A stretch of DNA of 64,000 nucleotides from Zea mays (taxonomy: Eukaryota > Streptophyta > Magnoliopsida > Poales > Poaceae): contig NC_050096.1 in NCBI RefSeq assembly GCF_902167145.1, positions 268,792,622-268,856,621 on the forward strand, given 5' to 3'. Below, piece after piece: positions 1-13,100 of the stretch. The notes beneath the pieces were generated by a model. It was given only the letters and a program-made list of their open reading frames with translations. It was not told the origin of the DNA and made no database searches. How positions within the stretch are numbered: position 1 is the stretch's first letter; each line of letters begins with the position of its first letter. A program made the translations under genes and the position numbers.

Positions 1-990
1 CAGAGGTCGAGACTAATAAGCGAGTTTAGTCCTTTTCTGGCAATTCCATGCAACTGATCACTACATCTTTTCCACCAGAGCATGGTATTCTCTTCATAGG
101 CATAAGGAGTGAAATTCTGGAGGTTAACCTTTGTCAGCAGCTTGAACCAGTAATTTCTTGCAAACACACAACTCACGAGGAGATGGTCAGTGGTTTTCAT
201 TTCCTGGTCACAAAGGGGTCACTGATCAGGGTGATCAAGCCCCCTCCTCTGAAGTCTGTCAGCTGTCCAACACCTCTGCAGTGCCACAAGCCATAGGAAA
301 AATTTGCATTTGGGGGGGGGACCAGGAGTGCCAAACCCTATCACAATGCTCAAAATATGTTGACCCAATAAATAAACTCTCGTAGGCTACTTTGGCAGAG
401 TATTTGCCATTATGGGCAAACCTAAAGATGTGTTTGTCCTCTCTATGCGGGTTTATGTTTACTGTGATAATAGCATCCCAAAGATCAAGATAATCAGCAA
501 GGACCTCCACAGTGAGAGCTCCTTGGATGTCATTTAGCCAACTTCTATTTGCCAGAGCTGTATGAACAGTTCTACTGTTTTGAATTCGCCTTGGCACAAC
601 TAGTAGCAATCTGGGGGCAATATCCATCACACTTCGTCCATGAATCCATCTATCTTCCCAAAAGAGTGTCGAGTGTCCATTGCCAATTTCCGTGTGAGTG
701 GCAGCATGAAAGAAGGATTTCACCTTGGAAGGAAAATGCATAGGGAGTCCTGCCCAAGGTTTATCAGGTTCCACTTTAGTCAGCCACAACCATCTCATTC
801 TCAAAGCCCAACCAAGTTCTTTAAGGCTGAAAATGCCCAGTCCTCCCAACTCAACTGGCCTGCACATTTTACCCCAAGCCACCAGGCAGTGTCCCCCTCT
901 GACTTCTTTTTTTCCACGCCACAGAAATCCTTTCATGATTTTATCAATATCCTTTCTACTGATATCTTTCCTTTGAGATTGTGAAGTGAA
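1..990 (-). mobile_element. LINE (non-LTR retrotransposon) fragment, C-terminal part of ORF2
   Basis: Lies in the PPIP5K intron preceding the exon at 1164, antisense to the gene. Minus-strand reading from about 985 to 259 gives the post-RT region typical of plant LINEs ([38 protein letters not shown]). A frameshift near 290-300 separates it from a zf-RVT-type zinc segment (CPLCDQE...LLVSCVFARNYW) at about 80-235. The 3' end lies beyond position 1 and the 5' end is truncated near 990. It is non-coding now. Confidence 0.8.
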
Positions 991-1163
991 AGCAGCATAT
1001 TTTCCTTCCTTGGATGTAAATATGTGGATAGAATCTCACATAATATGGAGATTATCTATTGTTTATAAAACATAGGCTTTGACTTCTTCCTTGTAAATCT
1101 AAATAAATAAACCATTATTCATTCTACATATTGTTGATTATCTAGCTATAATAAACCTTTCAG

Positions 1164-4100
1164 GTTTACACTGTTGGCCCAGGATATGCACATGCTGAGG
1201 CACGTAAATCGCCTGTTGTTGATGGTGTTGTTATGAGGAACCCTGACGGCAAGGAAGTAATAGCCCATGCTCTTCCATCTTCCTTTATTTAAATTCAATA
1301 TGCATTTGTTTACTTTCAGTTATATACAATTAGGTCATTAAAGTTTGATATTGTAATTATTTGTTGTTGTGCAACTCCTCACATACATCTTTATGTATTT
1401 GTCATAGTTTGAATTTGAGACCTAGTAGTGTTTTTAAGGCATCGCGTAGTCATCGTGTAGGCGATGGGCGCTTGCAGTCACAGGGAGGGCTCCCGGACGT
1501 CTAGCCAAAATAGTGAGAGATCCAAGGAGACTGGAGGCAAACCAGAGAAAAAAAAGATAGGGAACCAACCAGAAAGTCCATGCAAAATGTCTCCTCTCTC
1601 ATTCCCACCGAATCTGGCACTGCCTGGGTCATCTGTGGCAGTGTCGGCTGATCCTGAAGGGCCATGACAGAGATCGATCTGAGGAAGCAGCAGCAAGAGG
1701 GAGGGAAGGAGCAGAAGGCAGGCTGTGTGCGCGTAAGCAAGAGCAGCACGAGGGACTGAGGGAGATGCGGCTGTGATGCACCTGCATGAGAGAGACGCAG
1801 AGAGCTGGTTCCAGGCAGAGTGCGTGAATATGGGAGCATGCGTCCGTGTTTACCTCTTCTCTTTTCATTTGCCCTTTTCTGTTTTTTCTTTTTCTTTTTT
1901 CTTTCCTCCCACCTGCTGCTATTTCCTATTTCTTAGAATGGTAAGGTGGTGGTATGTTGCCACACCGGCACACCACACCTCGTCTTACCACTTAAAACCA
2001 TGAGATCTACATGCCAGTGTGTATATCTATTAGGTCACCCGGTCAAAACAAACATCTGTTAGGTCATGATGCTACTGTTCTCATGCATAGTATTGTGGTT
2101 GATTTTATACTCTGTCATGGTATCATGTTTGCATTATGCTTCGCGGGGCCATGCTGAAATGTTTTCTTGTTTCTAATTCATCTTGTTTTCTTAATTTTGT
2201 TACTTGAAGGTACGATACCCTGTACTTTTGACCCCTACTGAGAAACAAATGGCAAGAGATGTCTGCAATGCTTTTAGACAGATGGTAACACTACATTTTT
2301 TGTTATAAGTTTATTTCCAGAGGCATTAACACTATTTTCCTTGCTAACATTTAATTTATATAATCAGCTAAATTATTTCATGGACGCTTTTCTGCCAACC
2401 TTGATCTTTGTAGACTATTAGCCAACAGGAAACCATGATTCAGCAATGCAGGAATCAATTAGCTTGCACGTCTTTTTTCTTCGCTCTTGTCTGCCTGTTG
2501 CATGCTGCTTTCCCCACTGTTTGCTCATTCTGTTTTGGCCTTTCCTTTTCTGTAACCCCTTTCTCTCCTTAATAAAGTGCAGCGGGGGCCTACCCTATTG
2601 TATTTCGCCTAAAAAACAGTGCAAACATCAAATTTTGGAATCAATAGGTTTGGTTGAGAACCAAAGTCCATCCACCAAATTTTCATGATGTCCATGCGAT
2701 TTGGTTACCATTTGGATTGGTGCCAAGTTGTTGCATATCCCATGATTTGGCAAGTTTTTTGTCAACTTTTTGGCAAAGATGTATGGGAGGCAATACTGCT
2801 TAGGAATTTTTGTTAATGCAATCCTCCCATGTCTTTCTAAATGGTAATGTCGGCCCATCCTTAATAAGCCAAATGTGGAGGCTTCAATCTGCAGCTGAGC
2901 TGGATGGACCTCATGTTGCTGCTTGTTGTGTAGAGGGAGAAAAGCGAATAATATATAGCTTCAGTATCACTTTGATTCTTTCTAATGACTATCACATTAT
3001 CATCTTATAAAAAACTCGGCCGGGGTGATAAAGACCGCCCTCCCGGTACAATGTCTGGGGCCGGCACTCAAGGCGCACACAACCCACTGATGGCTAAGAA
3101 AAGACCGAAACATGGTATCGGGCGAGAAAATCCCCGAACCCTGCCCCCTATCACTAGCAGGCCGTCACCGCCCACTCTGCAACGCGCCGACCGCGCAGTC
3201 GGAGGGTGGCGACCCTCCGCGTAGGACATAACCCGGGAGCGGGCGGGACATAGTGAGGGGATTCTTTTTAACCAAGCCAGAATTTCACCCCCGAGGGGGA
3301 TCGAACCTGGGACCTAGAGGTGCTACTCGGAAGCCTTTAACCACTAGGCTAGAGGCCCTTTCGCCATCCCTTTCGCCATATTATTTCTTAGTTTCTCCTA
3401 AAATGTCTGATCTATGGTATTGCTTCTCATAGGTTTGTGGTTTTGATCTCTTAAGATGTGATGGGAGATCATATGTCTGTGACGTTAATGGATGGAGCTT
3501 TGTGAAGAACTCATATAAGTATTTTTCTTAATGTTCAGTTTTTAATTGGGAAACCTGTCAGTTTGATTTAATAAGTGCTGAAATGTTTGAACAAACTTGT
3601 CATCCAGGTATTATGATGATGCTGCTTGCATCTTGAGAAAAATATTTCTTGATGCAAAAGCTCCTCATCTTTCATCAACCATCCCTCCAACTCTTCCTTG
3701 GAAGTCTGAACCAGTTCAGCCCACTGAAGGTCTTACACGACAGGGAAGTGGAATTATTGGTACATTTGGGCAGTCAGAAGAACTGCGCTGTGTAATTGTT
3801 GTAATACGCCAGTAAGGATACTATTATTCCTTTGCTTCTATAAGATAATTGTTACTTCTGTAAGTTGACATCTTATATCTGTTTAGTGGCGATCGGACAC
3901 CAAAGCAGAAGGTGAAATTGAAAGTGACAGAAGAAAAGCTTCTGAATTTGATGTTGAAGTACAATGGTGGAAAACCAAGAGTTGAGGTACCCTCTTTTCT
4001 GAATCTTGAGTTCTGCTTAACTTATGGTGCTTAAATTGAATAGCAGTTTTGGGCTCTTCATGCAGACGAAACTAAAAAGTGCTGTACAGTTACAAGACTT

Positions 4101-7100
4101 GCTGGATGCTACAAGACAACTTGTACCACCAACTAGGTACTGTATGATCAGATAAATATTTTAGCCTAGTATTTAGATTGCATGATAACTTTATGAAATT
4201 TGCTTCCCCAACTTTATTCTTATCTTATGTATCTGCATGTTCTATTACCAGATTGCTGCATTATTCAAATTGTTAGTTTGATTTGATCTTCTGTTTCTTC
4301 AACTGCTCTTTTGAGTTAAATTCGGTGAAGTGATTAATGTTGTGTATTAGGTCTGGTCGGGAGAGTGATAGTGATGCTGATGATATTGAGCATATCGAGA
4401 AACTTCGTCAAGTCAAAGCAGTCCTAGAGGAGGTAATTTCTTATTATCCAGATCTACATATCCATGACATTTGTTACATACATGCTGGATACCTTATCAC
4501 TAGATGGTTTGTATCATAGCCACAAAGTTCACGGATCGATAGGGTCGAGGAACAGGGTAGGCTACTTGTGCGAGACATTTACATAGTGGGAACGAAAATG
4601 ACCCTGCGTATCCGGGTCGGGGACCACGTTTCTGGGTCGAGGGTCATTACCACCGTACCCGTTTCTTGTGACTATGGTTTGTATTCATGTGTCTAGTGCA
4701 GAGTGCAAGCTAGTAGCTAGATGCAACCATGCGAACTGTATGGTGGTCTAAACTAGCTGAAGGGTAGTCATTTTTTGGCGTGCATCCACAATTTTTCATT
4801 AAGTTGAAATGGAAGCAAAAAAGGGACACAGAAGTTAATACTTCCACCAGTTACTTTCCCTTTTTGTTGGTGTTGTGATTGAGTTTATATTTGAAATTTA
4901 ATGGTTAATAATCCACAGCAGTGTTGTTAATGCTGTTCTGGTACTGGCTGGAATGGGCAGTATACCTTGCGCTGTCACCTAAACTTGCACTAAAGAGGTT
5001 TCCTCATGTACCGGCCTGTTCTGGCAATCCAGTCCATCTCGTACCCACCCAAGAAAGGTGCCACCCAAGTTAAGATATCAAAGACTATCAACTTGAGCAG
5101 GAGGAAAAACATCAGTGCGATTTGTTTCTTGGATTTTTTCTCTCGACCGCGCAGGAGAGCTGCACATCATTATATTAAGAGAGGAAAAAATGGTCCAAAG
5201 TAGACCAAAGTACAATGCCCAATGGGCAAACAGAAAACAAAACTAGGCAGACCCGACCAGTTTGGAAACCTTAAACCACATGAATGGCCTAGACCCTAAT
5301 AAAAGCAGCAGTAAGGCCAAGACCCGCTATATGATTAGTACCAGCCCTATCCCAACAACTCAACTCATCTAAAAACAAACTTTTAACATTGCTCAAGGAA
5401 GGATTCACTCCATCAAAACAGCCTTGTTTCGAAGGAGGCATAAGCACCAAGCCCCCAAAATTATGACGCTATTGAAACCTTTTCTCTTGCTCCTATGCAC
5501 CTTTACCCACCACACAGTCACACACCAAAAGGGATTTCATCAATAGCAGGAGTGAGATCACCTAGCCCTAATGGCAAAAAAAAATCATGCCAAAACTGCT
5601 CGTCAAAACTGCAATTGCATCGAAGATGTTGAGTTGTTTCTTGTTCTTGGTCACATAAAGAACAGACCACCTGGTGCTGCAACCCTCCCTTCAAAGATTA
5701 TTAGCAGCCCAACACTTATTTCTTATTGCCAACCAAAGAAAAAACTTGCATTTTGGGGGAGCCCAAGCCTTCCACAATCTTTTCCATGGTTCAAAAGAAA
5801 TGGACCCCATGAAAAAGGCCCTATAGCAAGACTTGGAAGAGAACTGCCCAGAAGCAATGTGCATCCACACATGCTTATCATCATTCTGAGTAAGCATAAC
5901 CCGTCTCAGAGCATCCCATAACATCAAATATTGCTGCAGACCAATCAACGAAAGAGGATTTTCAATATCGCTGACCCACTGCCAGTTATTCAGTGCCTGT
6001 GTCACAGTTCTGGAAGAAAAGGCCCTGCTGGCAACCATATGTACCACTGTTGGGGCAATGTCTTGGACAACATTCCCATTTAACCATCTATCCGACCAGA
6101 AGAGAGCATTAGTCCCATTTCCTATCACAGATACACAGACAACGCAAAGAACTGCCTGACCTGTCGCTGCACCGGGAGAAACAACCCATGCCAAGGCCTG
6201 GACGAGTCTGTTTTTTCTAACCACAACCATTTTGCCTGTAATGCCCAACTTTTAAATTGCAAGTTAGGAACACCAAGTCCTCCATAACTTAGAGGCCTCG
6301 TAATTATCTCCCAAGACAGCTTCCACCATTAACCTCCTTTCTCCCTTTCCAAAGAAACCCCCATCGAATTTTGTCAATCGATTTAATCACCCACTTGGGG
6401 ATATTTATAGCAATAAGAAGATAGATTGGAATGGCTGAAAGAACAAACTTCACCAATGTTGTCCGACCAGCAAGATTGAGTACCGAGCTTTCCAATTAGG
6501 AAGTCGATCCGCAATCCTCTTGACCCATACCATAAGGTCACTCAGATTCTTATCAGAGATCGGAAACCCCAAATACTTGCAAGGAAAAGCAGCTGAACTG
6601 CATTGCAGCAGATTGCATTTAGCTTGCACTACTTGCCCATCACACCTTATTGGAATGGCACAACTCTTCTGCAAATTTGTTACCAAACCATATGCTGAAC
6701 CAAAGCAATTCAATATCATTCTAGCACAATTTAGATCCTTTTCGATTGTTTTAATAAAAAAGGATCACATCATCCGCATAAATGGAAAGTCTACTCCGGA
6801 CACCAGCTCCTCATAGGCTTTGGTACAGCCCTCTACTTCCAGCAGCTCTAAAAAGGCTGCTAAGAACATCCATGACCAACACAAATAACATAGGAGATAG
6901 AGGGTCTCCCAGACGAAGACCTCTCCAATGAGTAATATGTTTACTAGGAGATCCATTCAAAAGCACTTGCGTAGAGGAAGTAAACAGGAAGTTGGAGATC
7001 AGATTACGCCAAATAGGTCAAAACTCAGATGTGATAATATCTCAAGAAGAAAAGCCCATGAGACTGAGTCGAAGGCCTAGGAAATATCTAATTTTAATAA

Positions 7101-10100
7101 CAAACTAGAGATCCTCCTTTTGCGAAGAGCTTTGATCGATTTGCACCAACATAAAGTTGTCATGAATTGACCTTCCTCTCACGAAAGCTCTTTGATTAGC
7201 TGCAACCAGATCTTGTAGTAGGGCCCCAACCGATTAGCAAGAATTTTGGTGATCAACTTAGCAAAACTATGAATTAAGCTAATAGGCCTAAATTCACCAG
7301 CCGATCTAGCATCTTCCCTCTTAGGGAGCAAAATGAGATAAGCAGTATTCAGCATCCATAGCTTATTAGTATTTCCTTGATTAAAGAAAATTTAGGGCAG
7401 CCATTAGATCAACCTTAATGATGTTCCAACTCGTCTTGTAAAATCTCCCTGTATACCCATCAGGCCCTGGGAGCCTTATCAGATGGTAGGCTGGCAATGG
7501 TGTCCCTTACCTCCTTCTCCGAGAAAGGGCAATCCAGAGTACTAAGATCCACTGCATACCTATGACAGTTCAACAAATCAATAGTATATTGCCTCTGAAA
7601 ATCAGCAAAGATGAAAATCATGATTTCTGCATGGATAAGCAGGGGTGAGATTCCATATTTCAGGTGTGGATGGCAACGACCAGTGCCAGCAGATCTTGCC
7701 TGGCGGTCTGTTCTTAGTGTGGGGCGTCTTCTGTATTGGAGGAGGATGGATAAAGCAGGGGTTCCCCTTTTGCATGCTTTCCTAGGGTGCTAGTGTTGAC
7801 GACTTAGATGGGCCTTGCTGCCTGTTACTCTGTTGGGCCTTCCAGGTATACAGACTGGCAGGCATCAATGCTATTTACTAACTACTACCTCCGTTCTCGA
7901 ATATTTGTCTAAAACGCGACAAATAAAAAAGAACGAAGGGAGTATATTTTAAGCTTTCAATTTACAAATCGAAAGCAGGATTTAATCATTTTGTCCTTTC
8001 TTTCTGCTTCTCCGTAAACTTTTGGGGACTGGTTAGAGCTATGTTGGGTATATTACATGGACACAGAAGTTAAGAAGAGTTATCTTGGAGCTATAACAGT
8101 CTTGCCAATTTTTCACCTATCATTTTCCTGCCGTAAATGGAAGAAAGCAGCTGTAAATTATCTTGCATTTGGAATTTTGGATACCTGCATCTTGCACCAG
8201 AGTAGTCTTGGTGGAAAATACAACTGCTTGTGTTTATACCCTTATGTCTTGAATACTGGCTTATGAGCATTGAAAAACTTATACCCATCTTCTTGCATTT
8301 AATGACATATGCTACTCTTCTCATATTAGGGTGGACATTTCTCTGGCATTTATAGGAAAGTGCAGCTAAAGCCATTGAAATGGATAAAAGTTCCAAAGCG
8401 TAATGGTGATGGTGAAGAGGAACGACCGATTGAAGCCCTGATGATTCTGAAATATGGTGGTGTGCTCACCCATGCTGGGAGAAAACAGGTTGCCTCATAA
8501 TTTTTACTTCAACTTTTCACATTTTCAAATTTTAAAATGTTGAGTATTTGTTGGGACTCTTTATTTCTATGATCAAGTTAAAATAAATTTTGATGTTCAA
8601 TGTAGAAGTAGACAGTTATAAATAACAGAAGAACAAGATGCCAAGGGACCTATTGCCCTTGTCATATGTTCCTTTACAATGGTTTCTTTGCAGAGTACCT
8701 TAGACATGGTTAGCAATTAGCATATGCTATTCAGGGTCAGCTTGTAGAGCACTAGATCATACATATGGAAATGGATGTCAACAGCTTTACTGCTTTAGTA
8801 GATTCTATGTCACAGGCTAAGAGACTACACTCTCTGATTTGGAGGATGTCACTGTTGAAGGGTGCTCTCGGTGCCAGATCCGAGGGTTGTTGGTGAGGGC
8901 CTCAGGGGCTGTGGTCAGGCCAGAGACACTTGCCCATGGTGGCGTAGGGGAGGGAGATTAGCCAGCAGTGATAGTAGTGCCTAAATGACAGTTTTTTTCC
9001 GTCTTCCCATGCTGTACCAATCAGTAATTCCTTGTGGTGGCGTGGGGGTGCATGGCTAGCCAACACTTGTATAGTACCTAACCAATTAACCATGATAGGT
9101 TTTTCCTTCTTTCCATGCCATACCAGTTACCAATCAGTATTTTTTTTGTAGATACCAGATGTGCAGGCAAACATTGTAGTATACTGTATCATAGTGATCC
9201 AGATAACTGACACTTACATCATGCCATATTGCCACTTGCATTTTGTTCGACTTGAGCAAATTTTCTGTTTATTGTGTTTGTTGCTGTCAAAGCCTGCACA
9301 ATCCATTGAATCGAGGGGACAATTTAGATATATTAACAGTGCATAGATCCAGGAATTACTGAATTAGACTGTTCATCAATTGTCATTTCTGTTATTTTCG
9401 GAATATCTTATGTGCAGTGGTCTACTTTCTTAATTTGGCTGCAACAAAACAAATGCATTACATTTGTAATCAACATATATCTACTGTAATGATTCTTTTT
9501 ATATGTTCTCATTCAGGCAGAGGAGCTGGGAAGATTTTTCAGAAATAACATATATCCAGGTTGTTCACATCCTTGCTGCCTATCATCTTGTGAAAGAAGT
9601 AAAACAGTAGAACTTTAACGATTTTTTTACTACAATCTTGTGCTTACCTTATCTCCATGGGAGATTGCTTTCTCAAGGGAAACTTGTGCTCCGAACTCCG
9701 GAGAAACTGACTTTGGAGCTACTTGGGTCCCACCCCCCTTAAACTTGAAAAGTGCCGTGTCGGGTTTCTCATCTTAAACATGGTGTCACTTAGGTCCTTG
9801 TACTTGTGTTAATTGTGTATTTTGTCAATGTGGCAAGAGGTTTGGATATAATTGCATGGCATATATAAGTGATGGATGTGACATCTTTTAGTCATTGGAG
9901 ATTACACACGGCTTGTGATGGCCCAAAACTGACAGAAGGAACATGATAATTCCAATTTCGCTTTAGATCTTTACAGACTTATGAAAATCTCTATCACCTA
10001 ATGTTAAAGTCCAGGGATTCCATATTTAGGGACCTTTAGTTTATGTAAACAGCTTTTAGAATCTCACATTTTCCCCCAATTTTGCATCTATTAGAAGTCT

Positions 10101-13100
10101 GTTCCCCTTCCAGTGTTGCTTGAACTCAAGGATTATATATAAGTTGCTTGTGATTTCACTTCAACTTCAAATTATCTTTTTTTTCTTGAACGCACAGGAG
10201 AGCTACACATCATTAAATTAAGAAAAGAAAAGAGTCCAAAATCGACCAAAGTACAAAGCCCAAAAGGCAGAACAAACATATCCATCAACTTCCAGTTGAA
10301 CACAGTGCCCCAGCCTTCTCCTGCGCATGAAAAACAGCACGAAACAAGAGGAGGCAAACCGAAAAAGTGCCATCAGGCTCCACACACACATCTCCACTAC
10401 TCACCCAGAAACTCCCTGGACCTAATAATGGCAGCACCTAGACCTAAGCCCTCAAGATGCTTGGCACCGGCTAAACCCCAGCAATCTAACTCTTCCAAGA
10501 AAACTCTTTTAATTCTGCCTAACTCTTCCAAGAAGGACTGACACTATTGAAAACCGCCTTATTACGATGAAGCCATAAACACCAAGCCCCCAAAGTTCAC
10601 TAAATTGTGTTTCCCATAAGAAACTTGATCCGTTTCTTGCACATTTGACAATCTGCAGTTTTTATATTGAAGTAGATTCCCTGTACTTGAAGATGTTTTC
10701 TCCTGATCATCTGGTATGTCAATCAAATATAGGTGAAGGAACTGGTTTGCTTCGTCTGCATAGCACTTATAGACATGATTTAAAAATATACAGCTCGGAC
10801 GAAGGTCGTGTACAGGTACATTTAGTCACATGTATGCTTTTTCCCCAATCTATAGCACCCTATGGATATGTTTTCCTTGGAACCTTGGTTGCTTGGCTAT
10901 CACACTACACTTCTAGTTAGTTTTCACCTTTGATATTTTCCCACATGAATGGCCAAAGTACCACTATGAAATTACACTTACCTACTTTGTCGCTCTTTCA
11001 TGAAATTACACTTAACCTACTTTGGCAAATTTGGAACACTAGGTTTAATTAGAAATTGCATGTGGTCTTAGGAATGACTACTTTTTGTCACAGAAAGCAC
11101 AGCATTGATTCTTTCTTGGAAAGTCATCTCGTATAGGCTATACCGGTCAAAACACACATTATTCTTTTTTGTGCTTATATCACTGGAGTTGTGACTAATG
11201 GAAAAAATACAATCTTTCAAGTTGTCCCACATGAAAATTAATGAAGGCAATGATCTTACTTGCCTGCAAGATTTTATGTTGCATTTATGGACTAGGCATG
11301 GATGTTGGTTACAAACTTGAAATTACCATGATATCCCTGGTATTGTCTTGTAATGCATGAGAAAGTTTTGTTAAGATTTGCTCAATGTGGAAGGAAGAGG
11401 GAAAATAAGGGCAACTATCAGTTAAAACAACATCCCTTATTTGAAGAAGACCCGAGAAACCCTTCCCCTCCTCCAACCCACCCACTGCTCAGTCTATGAT
11501 TCTGCAGTTCATGCATATGTCTAACTGCAATATTTTCTTGGCAATCAACTGATATTCGTAATTTACATGTTCATGGTGTACTTTTCAGATGTCTGCAGCA
11601 GCATTTGCAAAAGGCCTTCTTGATTTGGAAGGGCAGTTGACTCCGATACTGGTAGGTTGCTTATGATCTAGAAGAGCAAATATTTGGAAGGGCAGTTCAC
11701 ACATCTTTTTTTTTAAAAAAACACACACACACACTCACTTTATACTTCTTCAGGTATCTTTAGTAAGTAAAGACTCATCTATGCTAGATGGACTAGAAGA
11801 TGCAAGCACCGAGATGGATGAAGCTAAGGTTTGCTTTTATAATTTGATAAGCGTGCTATTTTTTTAAAGTTGCGAAAGGGCCTCTAGGTGCACTCAGGTC
11901 CTGGGTTTGACTCGCCGTGGGAGCGAATTTTGTACTGTGGTTAAAAAAATTTCCTCGCATGTCCCACGTCAAAGCATGAGTCTAAATTACAAAATTAACA
12001 GGGCCTAAGATTAATTTGATAATGCAGCATAAAACGTGAAACCCAGATCTACTGGCATATAATATCCATGACGTTAAACAAAATAGATCTGTACTAACTC
12101 AAAAATATTAACGCACAAAAATAAAACCAACAACAGATATTTTTTTCTCGAACACACATGAGAGTTGCGTATCATTTCGTAAATAGAAGAGAAGACAGGA
12201 CAACAACCCACACACTCTAACGCACGCCACCACAAAAGTCACCCACAAACAGCCCCACACTACACACACAGGCAAAACCCTCACACACACCCACACTCAG
12301 TGCCCTGCTGGAGCGAGAGCCGACAACATGGAAAGGCCCTTGGCCCTAGTCATACACCAAAGGATGAGGTCGGTCTCGGCCAAACCTAACACGCTAGACA
12401 AATTAGGAGAGATCCCCTTGAAGACGCAGTCGTTGCGGTGTCTCCAAATAGCCCAAGCTCCAAGGATCACCAGCGAATTGAAACCAATCTTGCGAGGACC
12501 ATCAACTAGATTGACAGAGCTGCTCCACCATTCATCCAGGCTGTCCTCAGAAGGGCTTGGACAGAGGGCAGCCAAGCCCAACCACAGCAAAAGGTGGAAC
12601 CAAAACTGTCTCGTAAAAACACATGAGACCAAAATATGGTTAATGTTTTTGTCCTCCTGGTCACAAAGCGGGCAAGCTGTAGGATGAGGGAGTCCCCTTC
12701 TCAGACGATCAGCAGTCCAACAACGACCTTGCAAAACCAGCCACATGAAGAATTTGCGCTTGGCTGGCGCCCAGGACTTGCACACCCTCTCAAAGGGCCT
12801 AAAAATAGTGGAGCCACAGAAGGTAATATCATAAGCCGACTTTGCAGAATATTGCCTTGAGATGGAGAAACGCCAAAAGAATTTGTCAGATGTTCCAGGA
12901 CGCAGGATCACACCGGAGATGGCATCACAAAGCTGTAGGACCTCAGAAATAATCTCTTGAGAAACTAATAGGGTGTTTGGTTTGAGGAATGAGCTAGTCC
13001 ATCATCTTCTCACTCCTCACTAATTTTGTTTGGTTTATGGAATGGAATGAGTTGATCCATCACCACCTCATTCCTCATAGTTAGTTAGTTAGTACTAATA

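Noticed and set aside
3295..3357. A tRNA gene
   Set aside because: A- and B-box-like sequences are present, but they head a SINE with a long unrelated body and no tRNA cloverleaf completion.
7611..7793. 60-codon ORF ([16 protein letters not shown])
   Set aside because: Possibly a fragment of another retroelement, but too short and without a motif to support a call.
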